From Trichobilharzia regenti (Eukaryota; Platyhelminthes; Trematoda; Strigeidida; Schistosomatidae): a DNA stretch of 64,000 nucleotides. The stretch's first letter is position 1. Each line of letters opens with the position of its first letter. The translations under genes were made by a program, and so were the position numbers. Below the pieces are notes generated by a model. That model was given only the letters and a program-made list of their open reading frames with translations. It did no database searches and was not told the DNA's origin. Positions 10,043 to 20,154 of this stretch are shown piece after piece. Location of the stretch: NCBI GenBank assembly GCA_944472135.2, contig OX235268.1, forward strand, positions 6,950,589-7,014,588. Direction: 5' to 3'.

Positions 10043-10748
10043 AATTCCATCGAGACATGATCCGTGAGGATATTTGTACTGTTTGTATATACGTGTGGTG
10101 TGTCATATCAATTGGTGTATTTTGGATTCATTGTGTTTACTTGTTGTTTTCGTGTCCTGTTGTTATTGCATAATTTTGTTAAAATTTTCGTCGTGATTAC
10201 TTCCAAAGTTGTGTCCACTCTTCTACATCTGTGAATGAATTGATTGATGTTAAAGACAGCAGATGGGTCGTATACGCCGGGGAGGCTAGGCTATTGCTGA
10301 GAATGAAATGCACACGGAGATAATTGTTAGCTGCGGTCCGACACGCCGGGGAGAAAGAGTGTAAACGACTGAGGCTCGCATGCGTCACCGCTACTAGAAC
10401 TGAGGCAGAATGAGTGACAAGCGATTTCAGTGGTAATTGGTAGTGAGTAGATAAAAGGATGTGCGTAGAGTATCATGAGTTGGTGCTATGGTCACTTTGC
10501 ATTCTGCAAGAGTCATTCTAGCAAGTGGCGATTGTGTTGCAAGATGTCAAGAGGAGGTCTCTGTCTGGAGGCGCAGGTCGTCAGCGATGTGTGAGATTGT
10601 GCTGTGAGTATGCTTGTGGTGTGTTGGCTTTTCTGTTTGTTTTCCATTTCAGCTCTGTCCGTGTGACCCAGGTTCTCGCAATGGCATCCAAGTCAACGTG
10701 TATTGGTCGTGAAGGAAAAAAGGGTTGGATCCCTTTTTTGCCGGGGAG
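10043..10748 (+). other. BEL non-coding region before the 3' LTR
   Basis: No coding sequence was recognised. The last bases before the LTR (GCCGGGGAG at about 10,740-10,748) are purine-rich and in the position of a polypurine tract, the usual plus-strand primer. A GT-rich stretch follows the third hairpin. Confidence 0.4.
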
Positions 10749-11131
10749 TGTCAATGGAGTTGAAGATTGAACGATCAATTCATGGTTGTTTGCTCAAAAC
10801 CAACTTCCCCAATTTTCGCGGAGGCATCAATACGACAGTCATCGTCTCATCGGTCGCTGTTCAGAAAGAAGAGTAAAAATCGTCAGGAGTAACAATGATT
10901 TATTATTGTAATATTAGTTTTCAGACCTTAGTAGTCAGCAGCAAACCATCAGAAACCCTAGTAAAGCATTATTTTTATATGTTGGTGTAACAATAAAGAA
11001 TTCTTGAGTCGCCAATTGGTGTTATGGTTTTTCGTCTGTTATTACTAAGCGATTTGAGAAACTTCAAGGAACAGCGTGGGCCCGAGCGTAGCAAGAGCTG
11101 GGCATTAACGGTTTATGAGACGTGGCTGACA
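10749..11131 (+). repeat. BEL 3' LTR
   Basis: It begins TGTCAATGG and ends GTGGCTGACA and matches the 5' LTR at 938-1,297, with extra bases around 10,875-10,960. Sequence to the right is the 3' UTR of CR1 element C in minus orientation, beginning TTCCCCATAAA. Confidence 0.85.
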
Positions 11132-14100
11132 TTCCCCATAAATATGTGCAGATCCCACGTGGTCGCATCTCAACAATAGGCTGAGCGAATGGTATATATT
11201 TTAAGGTAGAATCATGATCTGTCTAGGCGTTCACTATTATCTTTTTCAAGATAAAGATCTAAGCCCTAATAAAAATCAGAAATATCTCGAGCCTTCAAAT
11301 TGCGTATTGCTGTTCCTGCAGAATGGGGTGATTCACCTTAGTGACCCCCACCATATCTACTGATCAGCTAGCACCACCCTCCCTCCTTTTTTGATGTTAG
11401 GCTCTGAGACTATGATTATTATGGCTACCGCAAATATATTGCTTGGTACCAGACATGTTCGTACCCCATATTCCATCTCCCTAGCTTTCTTAATGAGTGC
11501 TTCCAATAGGTCTCCACGTACATCTTTACGAACATATTATATATGTGTGCATGCATCCTAATGAACAGATTACTTTATAAGAAGTCAAAAACTTAAAGAG
11601 TAAAACGAATAGGTATTGTGAATAGTGGAACAAGATTTAGCAGAACACTATAGTTAAGGTTCAATTTAGGTAGTATGGACTGAAGGTAAGGTCGGTTGGC
11701 AGGACTTAGTGTACTTATATATAGTAAACATCTGACATTGCAAAGTAACGTGTCTAGACATATTATAAAAAGATATTAACATAGAACCAACAAAATTTTG
11801 GCATTTGGTTAACAATACTGCAGTGTGTGTATACTGAAGAATGGTAGTTAGTCTACAGGGAGCCGTAGAGTAAATCAAACCATATATGATAAGAGTATAA
11901 TCAATAATATAATTCGTATATCAAATAATACACTAGGCTCAATAATTGAGTGTTATAAGGGAAACAAGCGTGGTAAAGCAAGAGAACATTTGATGCATTA
12001 ATATTTTAAGTATTTTAATAACCATCTAATTTAAGAATTGAACATGCATGATTAATAAGTATTATTATATTAGTATATACATATGTAAAACGTTAAAAGG
12101 TGTGGATGCTATTACAATTATTTCCAGTGTTACTTTTACCAACACAACTTAGTGAAAATTATAGAGAATAGAAATCAGTAAATTAGTTAACGTTCGCTGC
12201 GTGAGTATTAGAGTCGAGATATACGTATGTGACTATACTGAAGACTGGACTGGCCTTCAATTTCCGTTCTACCAACAGTTGTGGTCTTTTAGACGAGCTA
12301 GGGTGGACATGTTAAAGTGTCTTTCTAGGCTCCGTTTGAACCCATCAGGGTTTTCACAACATCTTATTTCAGGTGGTAGTTGGTTCCAAAGAGTGCAATA
12401 TTTTATGGTGAAAAAGTTTGCCCTAATGGATTTTCTGTGGGTAGCCACCTTGACAAGGTAGTCGTGGTTTCGCAGCTGATATGATTTAATATTTTCCCAA
12501 GTTATGGATGAGTTACTGTAGCAATGTTTCCTAATGACTTTGAAGAGTAGAAATAGGTTGCACTTCACTCTCCTTAACCACAGAGGCTCTAATTTCAGAC
12601 GTACACACCTGTCAACATATTCCACTTGTTGGTCGAACCCTATTATGCGTTTCGTGAGGAATCTCTGGACACTTTCGATTTTTTTCTGTCTACAGTCCTG
12701 AGGTTACTAAATAGGAGAGCACAATATTCAAGTTTGGGACGGATACATGTCCTATATATAGCTAATCTTGCTTCTTGGGTGTAGAAGTTACGCAGTACAA
12801 AGCCAGTAAGTCGTTTACAGTCAGATACAACCTTGTTTGCATGATCGGAAAAGGATAAATCTGAGTATGTTATCCCGAGATCTGTGACTGTGTTCAGTTT
12901 TGAGAGGAGCTTACCGTACATATATAGGCACATTATCGGTTTCCAGCGTCCAAGGTGGGTTATACCGCACTTGTCTGGGTTGAAAGTCAGTTGCCACTTT
13001 TCGCTCCAATCGCCTAGATCATTTAAGTCTTGTTGGATCTTGCTTTCGACGCTCATATCACCGTACCCATAATCATATACTATCTTGAGATCATCTGCAA
13101 AAAGGTATGGCTTGCCATACTTGATTACAGAGACTATGTCATTTATAAATAAGAGGAATAGAATAGGGCCAAGAACACTACCTTGTATTACACCACTGGT
13201 TATCGGCTTTGAGGAAGACAACTGGTGGTTGATTTTGACTAATTGCTGTCTTTCTGTGAGAAAAGAACTTATCCATTTGTGAAGATTTCCGGTTATTCCG
13301 TAGGATTGGAGTTTTGTTAGGAGTCTGATATGTGGGACTTTATCGAAGGCCTTGCTAACGTCAAGAAACAATGTTGTTACCGAACGCCCATTATCAATGC
13401 TTTGTGTAATGTAGTCAAAATAATCTAAGTGGCAAGTTATGCACGACCTTCTACTTAAGAAACCGTATTGGGATGGGGATGGTAGGTCATTTGACAGCAA
13501 GTACTGAATGATTTGAGTCTTAACTATCTTTTCCATTACACGTGAAACTACAGACGTGATGTTGATGGGGCGGTAGTTGTTGATATCAGCTATAGGCCCG
13601 TATTTATGGATAGGTACAATATAAGACTTCTTCCAGCAGTTAGGGTATGTCCCATCGCTTAATGAAATTGAGTATAACTTGAGTAAGAGTAAACTCATGT
13701 CATTACCACCTTTTTTCAGCAGAACGGAAGATATACCGTCTGGGCCAGTAGTGTTACTAAGCTTAAGATTTGCGACAGCTTTATCGATCTCATGTGTGGT
13801 GAAAATTATGTCACTTAAACATTCGTCTGTTTTACGTGGGAAATCCACGACCTCATCGTTCTCTAAGGTGTATAATCTGGCGAAGTGCTTGCTAAACAGT
13901 TCACATATCGCCTCATTATTTTCGTAAGCAATGCCGTCTAAGTATATTATTTTCGGATAGGGTGTTTTGGAGTTCGTCAACCTACTTTTAAAAAGTTTGG
14001 CTATTTCTCCTGAGTTATGCGGTGCATGAATGGCCTGCATTTCTTTGTTTCTGAGGCCTATATTTCTCAACTCTTCAATTCTACTGAGAAGGGACGTTAT

Positions 14101-15290
14101 GGCAATTAATGACGATAAGTCATGATATCTGTAGTATTTTATTGAGTGCTTACGTAGACTTCTTCTAAACGATGTCGGAATATAATCACTTTGGGGGAAT
14201 CTGAAGTTAAGAATCTTCTCGGGTGCAATGACGTCGTGAATTGAGTTAATATTCTGATAGAAGTTGTTAAGAATTGCATCTAAGGACTGGTTCGAAAAGT
14301 ACGAGTCCCAATTAGAACATCTAATTAGGTGCTGATACAAGTCCCAGTCAGCATGTGTGTACAATCTCATATGTATCTGGCCAGCTTCATCTCTGCGTTT
14401 TGTTTCAGGAAAGATGTCAAAAGAACAAACTACTATTCTATGGTCACTACCTGGAAATTCGTGTCCCACATGTACTGTAGATGGCGTTATGTTGTTCGTG
14501 AAAATAAGGTCTAGGATATTTGCGGATCTAGTGGGTGAATTTATGTGTTGTGTCCACCCTCCTGTGACGATGGAATTTATGAGATTATCATACCTTTGGG
14601 GTCCTCGGAGTGAAGACCATGATACTTCTGGCAAGTTGAAATCGCCTCCGATAATTTTATAACTGAAAGGAAGATTGGCTGTAACATTAAAGATATTGCT
14701 AAGCATATTATCATATTCCCTGCTGGATGAAGGGGGCCGGTACACGCAACCCACAAGTATAGGTTTACTTCTGACAACTTTTATTTCGACCCAGATCGAG
14801 TCATTGAGTTGTGACAGAATTGGGTTACTAAACTGGGTTGCACACATGGATTGTTCACAGTAAATTAGTGTTCCACCCCCACGACCTGTTCGTCTGTCCC
14901 CTCGAAAAAGGTTGTATTTCTCAATCCTTAGGCTGTCATTGGAGATTTCACTTGTGCACCAGGCTTCGGTGATCATAATCAATGACGGTCTGCATATAGA
15001 AGCTATTGTACTTAGTGCTAGTGTACTTAGTTTAGAACTGATCTCGTATTTACTAGGATAATAGATAAACACTGGCTATGTGGTTTCACTGAGCGGACAA
15101 CATCTTGGTAAATCAATCCGTGAGTATCCTCTATATACATGTTATCAGACTCATTAACCAATATCTTTGGATCGTAGGAAGACTTCAGGTAGATTTTTGA
15201 GGTGGTAGTCAGGGATGGGCTTACGTTTGGATATGGTATGCACTTCATCATTTTTTGGTTTACATACCAGGATCAATTTACAGGATAATT
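11132..15290 (-). mobile_element. CR1-like LINE, element C (minus strand)
   Basis: It carries ORF2 (15,251-12,269) and part of the 3' UTR, cut at 11,131 by the BEL LTR, so its TTA tail is missing. ORF1 is absent, so it is also truncated at the 5' side near 15,255-15,290. From 14,700 to 11,132 it is nearly identical to element B (22,251-25,827) in reverse orientation, including the same frameshift; about four amino-acid differences were seen over 700 residues. Confidence 0.85.
12269..15251 (-). pseudogene. CR1 ORF2 of element C, two frameshifts
   Basis: Endonuclease motifs NTRSVLN, ITEAWC, GDFNLPEVSW and GSDHR and RT motifs YRPINITSVVSRVMEK, QYGFLSRRSC, DVSKAFDKVPH, GVIQGSVLGP and FADDLK are all present. 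The frame from the ATG ATG at 15,251 stops just after NTRSVLN and resumes with KLSTLA one frame off near 15,040. A second break is at a run of seven A (12,685-12,679): the zero frame ends at 12,643, while the -1 frame continues through RFLTKRIIGF and the C-terminal domain to 12,269. Otherwise the copy is well preserved. Confidence 0.85.
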
Positions 15291-15481
15291 GGTTTCTATA
15301 TACTCTGTATCTTACTTTTTAGTACTTTGTAAATTTATTGTTTATTTATAAGCAATAAAATTCCATACGGTATCCATAGTAGTACTTAATCTGTATATCC
15401 ACTCGATATACTATTTTTCCATATACCCGTTTTCGATTTAGCTCGGCTTTAACTTTAAACCATATTGATTAGTTTTCAGCA

Positions 15482-17119
15482 ATGGCACAACGTAATAAAC
15501 GAGTACTTTCCATACGTAAGAATAGTTTGGGTCACTCAGCTAAGAAGATACGTACATCACTGTGCGTTCCGCGTAGCCTCAACAATGTCCCCGAAGTCAT
15601 TGTTCCCGACTTGTTGTCAGAGGTATATGCAACTGCTGAACAAAATAAGTTGGACCTTATATCTCTAGGAAACTCTGTGAAGGAATTAAATGAGAATATA
15701 AACACCATTAAGCCACTACTGCTTCTTTGTAACCCAACTCATGATGCTAATCCGGAAAGTCTGCTGAAATCTGAGCGTATGTTAGACTTTATAGCCAGTG
15801 AAGTTACTAAACGAATCATGTCCTCGTACAACGTTCTCGCTTACAATCTGCCTGATCGGACGCCTCTGGACAAAATCAAAGTGACATGTCTCCAAGCGTG
15901 TGGCATGCCATCAGCGAATTGCCACCTAATCAGACTCAGGAAAAAATCAGGAAAGTATACTTGCCCTGTGCTGTTTAAATTCAGTAGTCCTAATGATGCT
16001 AGGAAATTTCAGTCGTCAAATAAGTTAATTAGTTCATCCACACCTTATGGTAATATTAAACTTGCCCATGACCTAACGCCATGTCAAAGACGTAGCCGCG
16101 CAAGTGTACCAAGTGTCGCAAAAACTTACGTAACAGCAGAATGTCCTATAGAAGACTCTGTCGCCTTAAACTTGAGTAAACCTAATGGTACAGACATACA
16201 TGAAATACTCTTAAATAATAAAAATTTACCTAGTAAACTCAACGATGAAGCAACTACGGTCATAGACTTAGATGCATCTTCAGAGTTATGCTCGCTAGCC
16301 ACATCACCATCAGCCGCTAATACCACTACCAACGTTAAGCAAAAGACTAAGCTCGAGCATGTAGCATTAAGCATATCCTCCCCGAGCAGCACTCAGATTA
16401 GTGAGCATACAAAACGAAGTAAAATAACCCTGCCATCCAGAATACCTGTACTCAAACACATCACTGATAGGTTTCTCAGCAGCGAACCAGATAACATTAA
16501 CTTAAGCGACCCCAATCATACCACTAAACCAGGGAAGCAGAATAAGCCCTCATACCGCCATAAATCTAACGTCAATGAAAAGAGAGGTAACCCGCCGATT
16601 CATCCAACATCAAACAAGTCTTCGTCCGATAGACACAACAGACGCTATATGTCTGGGCACCCTAAAAATAAGTCGAAGCCCGACGGGCAGGCATACACCT
16701 ACCCCGACACAACTTTCCAATCTATGGCTACTATAGACAAAAGTTTGATCCAGGGACCTCTACAACAAGGAACAAGTGCGCTAGGCATGTTTCCTAAAGG
16801 TGGCCTTTTGACTCACCACATCCCCGAAAACCATCGCATACAGACCACCCAAGACCGTCAATGGACTAATATTTACGAAAATAACTTAAACACACAAAAT
16901 ATTAGTCATAACTGCGATACACGTAACTCTACCCCAGCATACTATCCACAAGGAATACCTACCTCCCCCCCATCCAATCTAAATTTTCTCAGCCAACACG
17001 AAATTTCAGCCTCAATATTGACGCAAATAGCACACATACTGTCAAGCCACTTATCACCGGATGGGAGGGCGATGCATTGGAGGCACGGTATTATGAACAC
17101 CTCACACCCGCCGGGGTAA
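15482..17119 (+). CDS. CR1 element A ORF1 (RNA-binding, RRM-like)
   Basis: A 545-residue frame from ATG 15,482. Residues 1-45 are basic (MAQRNKRVLSIRKNSLG). Residues 55-90 look like a coiled coil. About 100-205 form an RRM-like unit: SERMLDFIASEVTKR, NVLAYNLPDR, CPVLFKFSSPNDARKF, and DLTPCQRRS. The remainder is low-complexity and rich in Ser, Asn, Thr and Pro. In CR1 LINEs such proteins bind the element RNA and form trimers or particles. The C-terminal coding part overlaps the ORF2 frame, which is open from 16,927. No zinc knuckle was seen. Confidence 0.85.
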   Translation: MAQRNKRVLSIRKNSLGHSAKKIRTSLCVPRSLNNVPEVIVPDLLSEVYATAEQNKLDLISLGNSVKELNENINTIKPLLLLCNPTHDANPESLLKSERMLDFIASEVTKRIMSSYNVLAYNLPDRTPLDKIKVTCLQACGMPSANCHLIRLRKKSGKYTCPVLFKFSSPNDARKFQSSNKLISSSTPYGNIKLAHDLTPCQRRSRASVPSVAKTYVTAECPIEDSVALNLSKPNGTDIHEILLNNKNLPSKLNDEATTVIDLDASSELCSLATSPSAANTTTNVKQKTKLEHVALSISSPSSTQISEHTKRSKITLPSRIPVLKHITDRFLSSEPDNINLSDPNHTTKPGKQNKPSYRHKSNVNEKRGNPPIHPTSNKSSSDRHNRRYMSGHPKNKSKPDGQAYTYPDTTFQSMATIDKSLIQGPLQQGTSALGMFPKGGLLTHHIPENHRIQTTQDRQWTNIYENNLNTQNISHNCDTRNSTPAYYPQGIPTSPPSNLNFLSQHEISASILTQIAHILSSHLSPDGRAMHWRHGIMNTSHPPG

Positions 17120-20100
17120 CAAACGATGGCACATCTCTCTGTGCTGATACTGGTGTAGGGCACTTTTCCAGCACTGCTAGTAAGTGGCCACCATCTGAGT
17201 TAGCACCCATCAAACAATCTGTTCTAGACGCCATAAACCTTGGAGAGAATATTTTTAAAGATATATGCGATTTCACCGTCACCCCTAACTCTCTCTCATT
17301 CTGTCTTATCAATGCTCGCTCCTTACTCAACAAAATGTTCGACTTCACGACATTATCCCTAATTTGCAATCCGTCTCTCATAATGATTACTGAGACATGG
17401 TGCACTCCTCAGATTTGCGATAAAGATATTTCTATTGATAACTATTATGTATTCAGAGGCGACAGAAACTATGGTAGAGGAGGAGGATGTGCTATGTATA
17501 TCAGGTCTGATATTAAGGCCACACAGTGCTTCTACCCAGAGCTCATCACAGATAACGATTCAGTGTGGGCTATTCTAAGACTGTCTCACTCCAGTTCCTA
17601 TCTTATAGGTTGCATCTATCACCCCCCGTGCTCAACCGTTGAAGGTAATATGAAGCTTGCTAGCACGTTCGCTTACGCCACTTCACTACCTCACACGGCT
17701 AAAATTATATGTGGGGACTTTAATATGCCCGATGTAGTCTGGCAACCACTTTCCTCACCAAAACGGTACAATGAATTTATCAACATAATAGAAACAAAAG
17801 AATGGCAACAACACGTACAGTATCCTACCAGGCTATCTAAGATTTTAGATCTAGTTTTCACTAATGGTATCATCCCCACTACCCTTCGAGTAGGTAAAGA
17901 GTTTCCTGGCAGCGACCACAGAGTAGTATTCGGTACATTTAATATTTGCACTAGCATGAGTTCGACAATAAACGCCAACAAAGTATTACTCAGGGGTTAC
18001 AGACATGCTCAGTGGGATGAACTGAAACCATACATACGCACCCTAGACTGGGAGCCATACTTTACGTGCAGCTCGGCTATAGAGACAAACAAATTACTCT
18101 ATGAGAACCTAGGATTTGCACATGACTTCATCGCTCCAGTAAGACTTGTGAAAACGAGGCCTAAACAGCCCGACTTCATCCCCGTAAAGATTCGAAACCG
18201 ACTGCGTAAGCATGCTAGGCAATTCTACAGATATAATGACTTTTCATCACTCATTACACTCAAGCAAACTTATGATTCATACAAATCTAATCAGTTATCT
18301 GAGTCCATCAAACTAGAACGCATCCTCCACTCACGACCTGATAATACAGAGGCATTAGTTAAACTAATTAAGTCACGAATCAACAACAACAGAATAAGTA
18401 TCCCTAACTTATTACTAGATGGAGAAAAACTACACGAAGACCCGCAGGAGATATGTGAGTTATTCAGCTCCCACTTTTCTAGCTACTATACTATCGAAGA
18501 AACAGTAGATAGTCTTGAAGTTCCGACAATACCAAATCACTTTTTGGGTAATATAACATTCACCCAACAAAAGATTTCCTCCGCTATAGCATCCCTCCGG
18601 ACATCATATAACGCTGGGCCCGATGGAATTCCATCTATCTTGTTGAAAAGAGGTGGTGAGGATATACCCATTATCCTACTAAAGTTTTTCATTCTGTCCT
18701 TAAATAATGGCAGTTACCCAGAATGCTGGAAACTGTCGTTTATAACCCCTAGGCACAAACAAGGACCAACTTCTAACATCGAAAACTACCGACCGATTAA
18801 TATCACGTCAGTAGTTTCCAGGGTTATGGAAAAGGTTATAGGGCAAGATATTGCTTCATACCTCCACCTTCACAAAGTGTTTACTCCAGCACAACACGGC
18901 TTCTTGAAAAATCGATCATGCTCCACCTGCCTACTTGACTACTTTGATGATGTTACCGCTAAGCGTGATCATGGTTTGTATGTCACAACTCTCTTCTTTG
19001 ACTTCAAAAAAGCCTTTGATAAAGTCCCACACAAGAGACTAATCCTTAAGCTAAAGTCGTACGGGTTCCAAGACCCCTTGTTATCCTGGCTCATTTCTTT
19101 CTTGGAAGATCGTTCCCAAGTTGTGAAATTTGCAAATAATTACTCGTCACCCAGACCTATAAGAAGTGGAGTGATTCAGGGTAGTGTACTAGGTCCACTG
19201 CTTTTCGTAATCTACATTAACGACATCTGCAGCGTAATCAAGCATGGTACCCCATACCTCTTTGCTGACGACTTAAAGATTGTATACAGCTTCCCCCATT
19301 CTACACTAAACGAAGGATTCACACATATTCAAGATGATCTGGATAGGTTACATAACTGGAGCAATGACTGGCAACTGCCATTCAATTCTGATAAATGTGG
19401 TGTCCTATATTTCAATAACTCCCATCCGAATTTCAGGTTACACCTAGGTAACTCTTTTCTCCAAACCCTCAGTTCCATAAAAGACCTGGGAGTTACCTAC
19501 TCACAAAACTTAACATTCAGTCAGTACGCAAAAGCACTTGTTTCTAAATGCCGAAGACTCACAGGCTTGTTACATCGAAAAATGTACACAAATGAGGCTA
19601 AAGTCCTTTTATACAAAGTCATGGTTCGTCCAGTACTTGAATACTGCACAATTGTCTTCGGTTTCATGCATGGGTATGACAGGGTTCGTATTGAAAATAT
19701 TCAGCGAAGTTTTACTCGACGCCTATTATACAAACATGAAGGACTGACTTACGCTGATAGGTGCAAAATGTATGGACTTCAGCCACTTTGGTTAAGGCGC
19801 CTGAAACTCAACCTTACATTCCTCTTTCGCCTTTTACACGGCTACACCAAAAGCAGTAATCCAATAGCTTTCAATAATTTACCCATATATACTCTTAGGA
19901 ATCATGAAAATACTCTATCCATAAGCCGGTTCCGGACAAAACTGCGATCACGTTTCTTTAAAATACAGTACAGTGCATTATGGAACGAACTTCCACTTAC
20001 TGTACGTAGTTGCCGATCTCCTACTGAATTCCAGCGTCTACTTAACGAGTTCCTATCAACAAAAGAGCTTCGGTCTACTTATCCATACTTTATCCATATG

Positions 20101-20154
20101 GGCCGCTCAACTAGCTTTAGTACTACAGACCCCAGTGCAATACCCCCAATTTGA
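17077..20154 (+). CDS. CR1 element A ORF2: endonuclease-reverse transcriptase
   Basis: About 1,025 residues, uninterrupted. Endonuclease: INARSLLNK (about residue 77), ITETWC, GDFNMPDVVW (about 212), GSDHRVV (about 278). RT: YRPINITSVVSRVMEK, QHGFLKNRSCSTC, FDFKKAFDKVPH (about 646), GVIQGSVLGPLLF (about 699), FADDLKIVY (about 728). The catalytic acids are all in place. The frame is open from 16,927 in the -1 frame relative to ORF1 and has no ATG before 17,336, which is already past the NARS motif; 17,077 is a TTG. Translation therefore probably uses a non-AUG start, reinitiation or frameshifting from ORF1. The C-terminus ends with a conserved RYF-type LINE tail domain (LWNELPLTVRSC). Confidence 0.9.
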   Translation: MEARYYEHLTPAGVTNDGTSLCADTGVGHFSSTASKWPPSELAPIKQSVLDAINLGENIFKDICDFTVTPNSLSFCLINARSLLNKMFDFTTLSLICNPSLIMITETWCTPQICDKDISIDNYYVFRGDRNYGRGGGCAMYIRSDIKATQCFYPELITDNDSVWAILRLSHSSSYLIGCIYHPPCSTVEGNMKLASTFAYATSLPHTAKIICGDFNMPDVVWQPLSSPKRYNEFINIIETKEWQQHVQYPTRLSKILDLVFTNGIIPTTLRVGKEFPGSDHRVVFGTFNICTSMSSTINANKVLLRGYRHAQWDELKPYIRTLDWEPYFTCSSAIETNKLLYENLGFAHDFIAPVRLVKTRPKQPDFIPVKIRNRLRKHARQFYRYNDFSSLITLKQTYDSYKSNQLSESIKLERILHSRPDNTEALVKLIKSRINNNRISIPNLLLDGEKLHEDPQEICELFSSHFSSYYTIEETVDSLEVPTIPNHFLGNITFTQQKISSAIASLRTSYNAGPDGIPSILLKRGGEDIPIILLKFFILSLNNGSYPECWKLSFITPRHKQGPTSNIENYRPINITSVVSRVMEKVIGQDIASYLHLHKVFTPAQHGFLKNRSCSTCLLDYFDDVTAKRDHGLYVTTLFFDFKKAFDKVPHKRLILKLKSYGFQDPLLSWLISFLEDRSQVVKFANNYSSPRPIRSGVIQGSVLGPLLFVIYINDICSVIKHGTPYLFADDLKIVYSFPHSTLNEGFTHIQDDLDRLHNWSNDWQLPFNSDKCGVLYFNNSHPNFRLHLGNSFLQTLSSIKDLGVTYSQNLTFSQYAKALVSKCRRLTGLLHRKMYTNEAKVLLYKVMVRPVLEYCTIVFGFMHGYDRVRIENIQRSFTRRLLYKHEGLTYADRCKMYGLQPLWLRRLKLNLTFLFRLLHGYTKSSNPIAFNNLPIYTLRNHENTLSISRFRTKLRSRFFKIQYSALWNELPLTVRSCRSPTEFQRLLNEFLSTKELRSTYPYFIHMGRSTSFSTTDPSAIPPI

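Larger units (their letters stand above)
938..11131 (+). mobile_element. Pao/BEL LTR retrotransposon, gag-only, interrupted by CR1
   Basis: Two LTRs of about 360 and 383 bp begin TGTCA and end TGACA. Between them are a DUF1759-type Gag and a downstream ORF in the same frame, but no aspartic protease, RT, RNase H or integrase was seen, so this looks like an internally deleted, non-autonomous copy. A 6 kb minus-strand CR1 splits gag, and a short CR1 tail is inserted near 9,716. The sequences flanking the LTRs differ (CR1 ORF1 on the left, CR1 3' UTR on the right), with no target duplication. Schistosomes have a known Pao/BEL family, Sinbad; identity with it was not tested. Confidence 0.8.
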
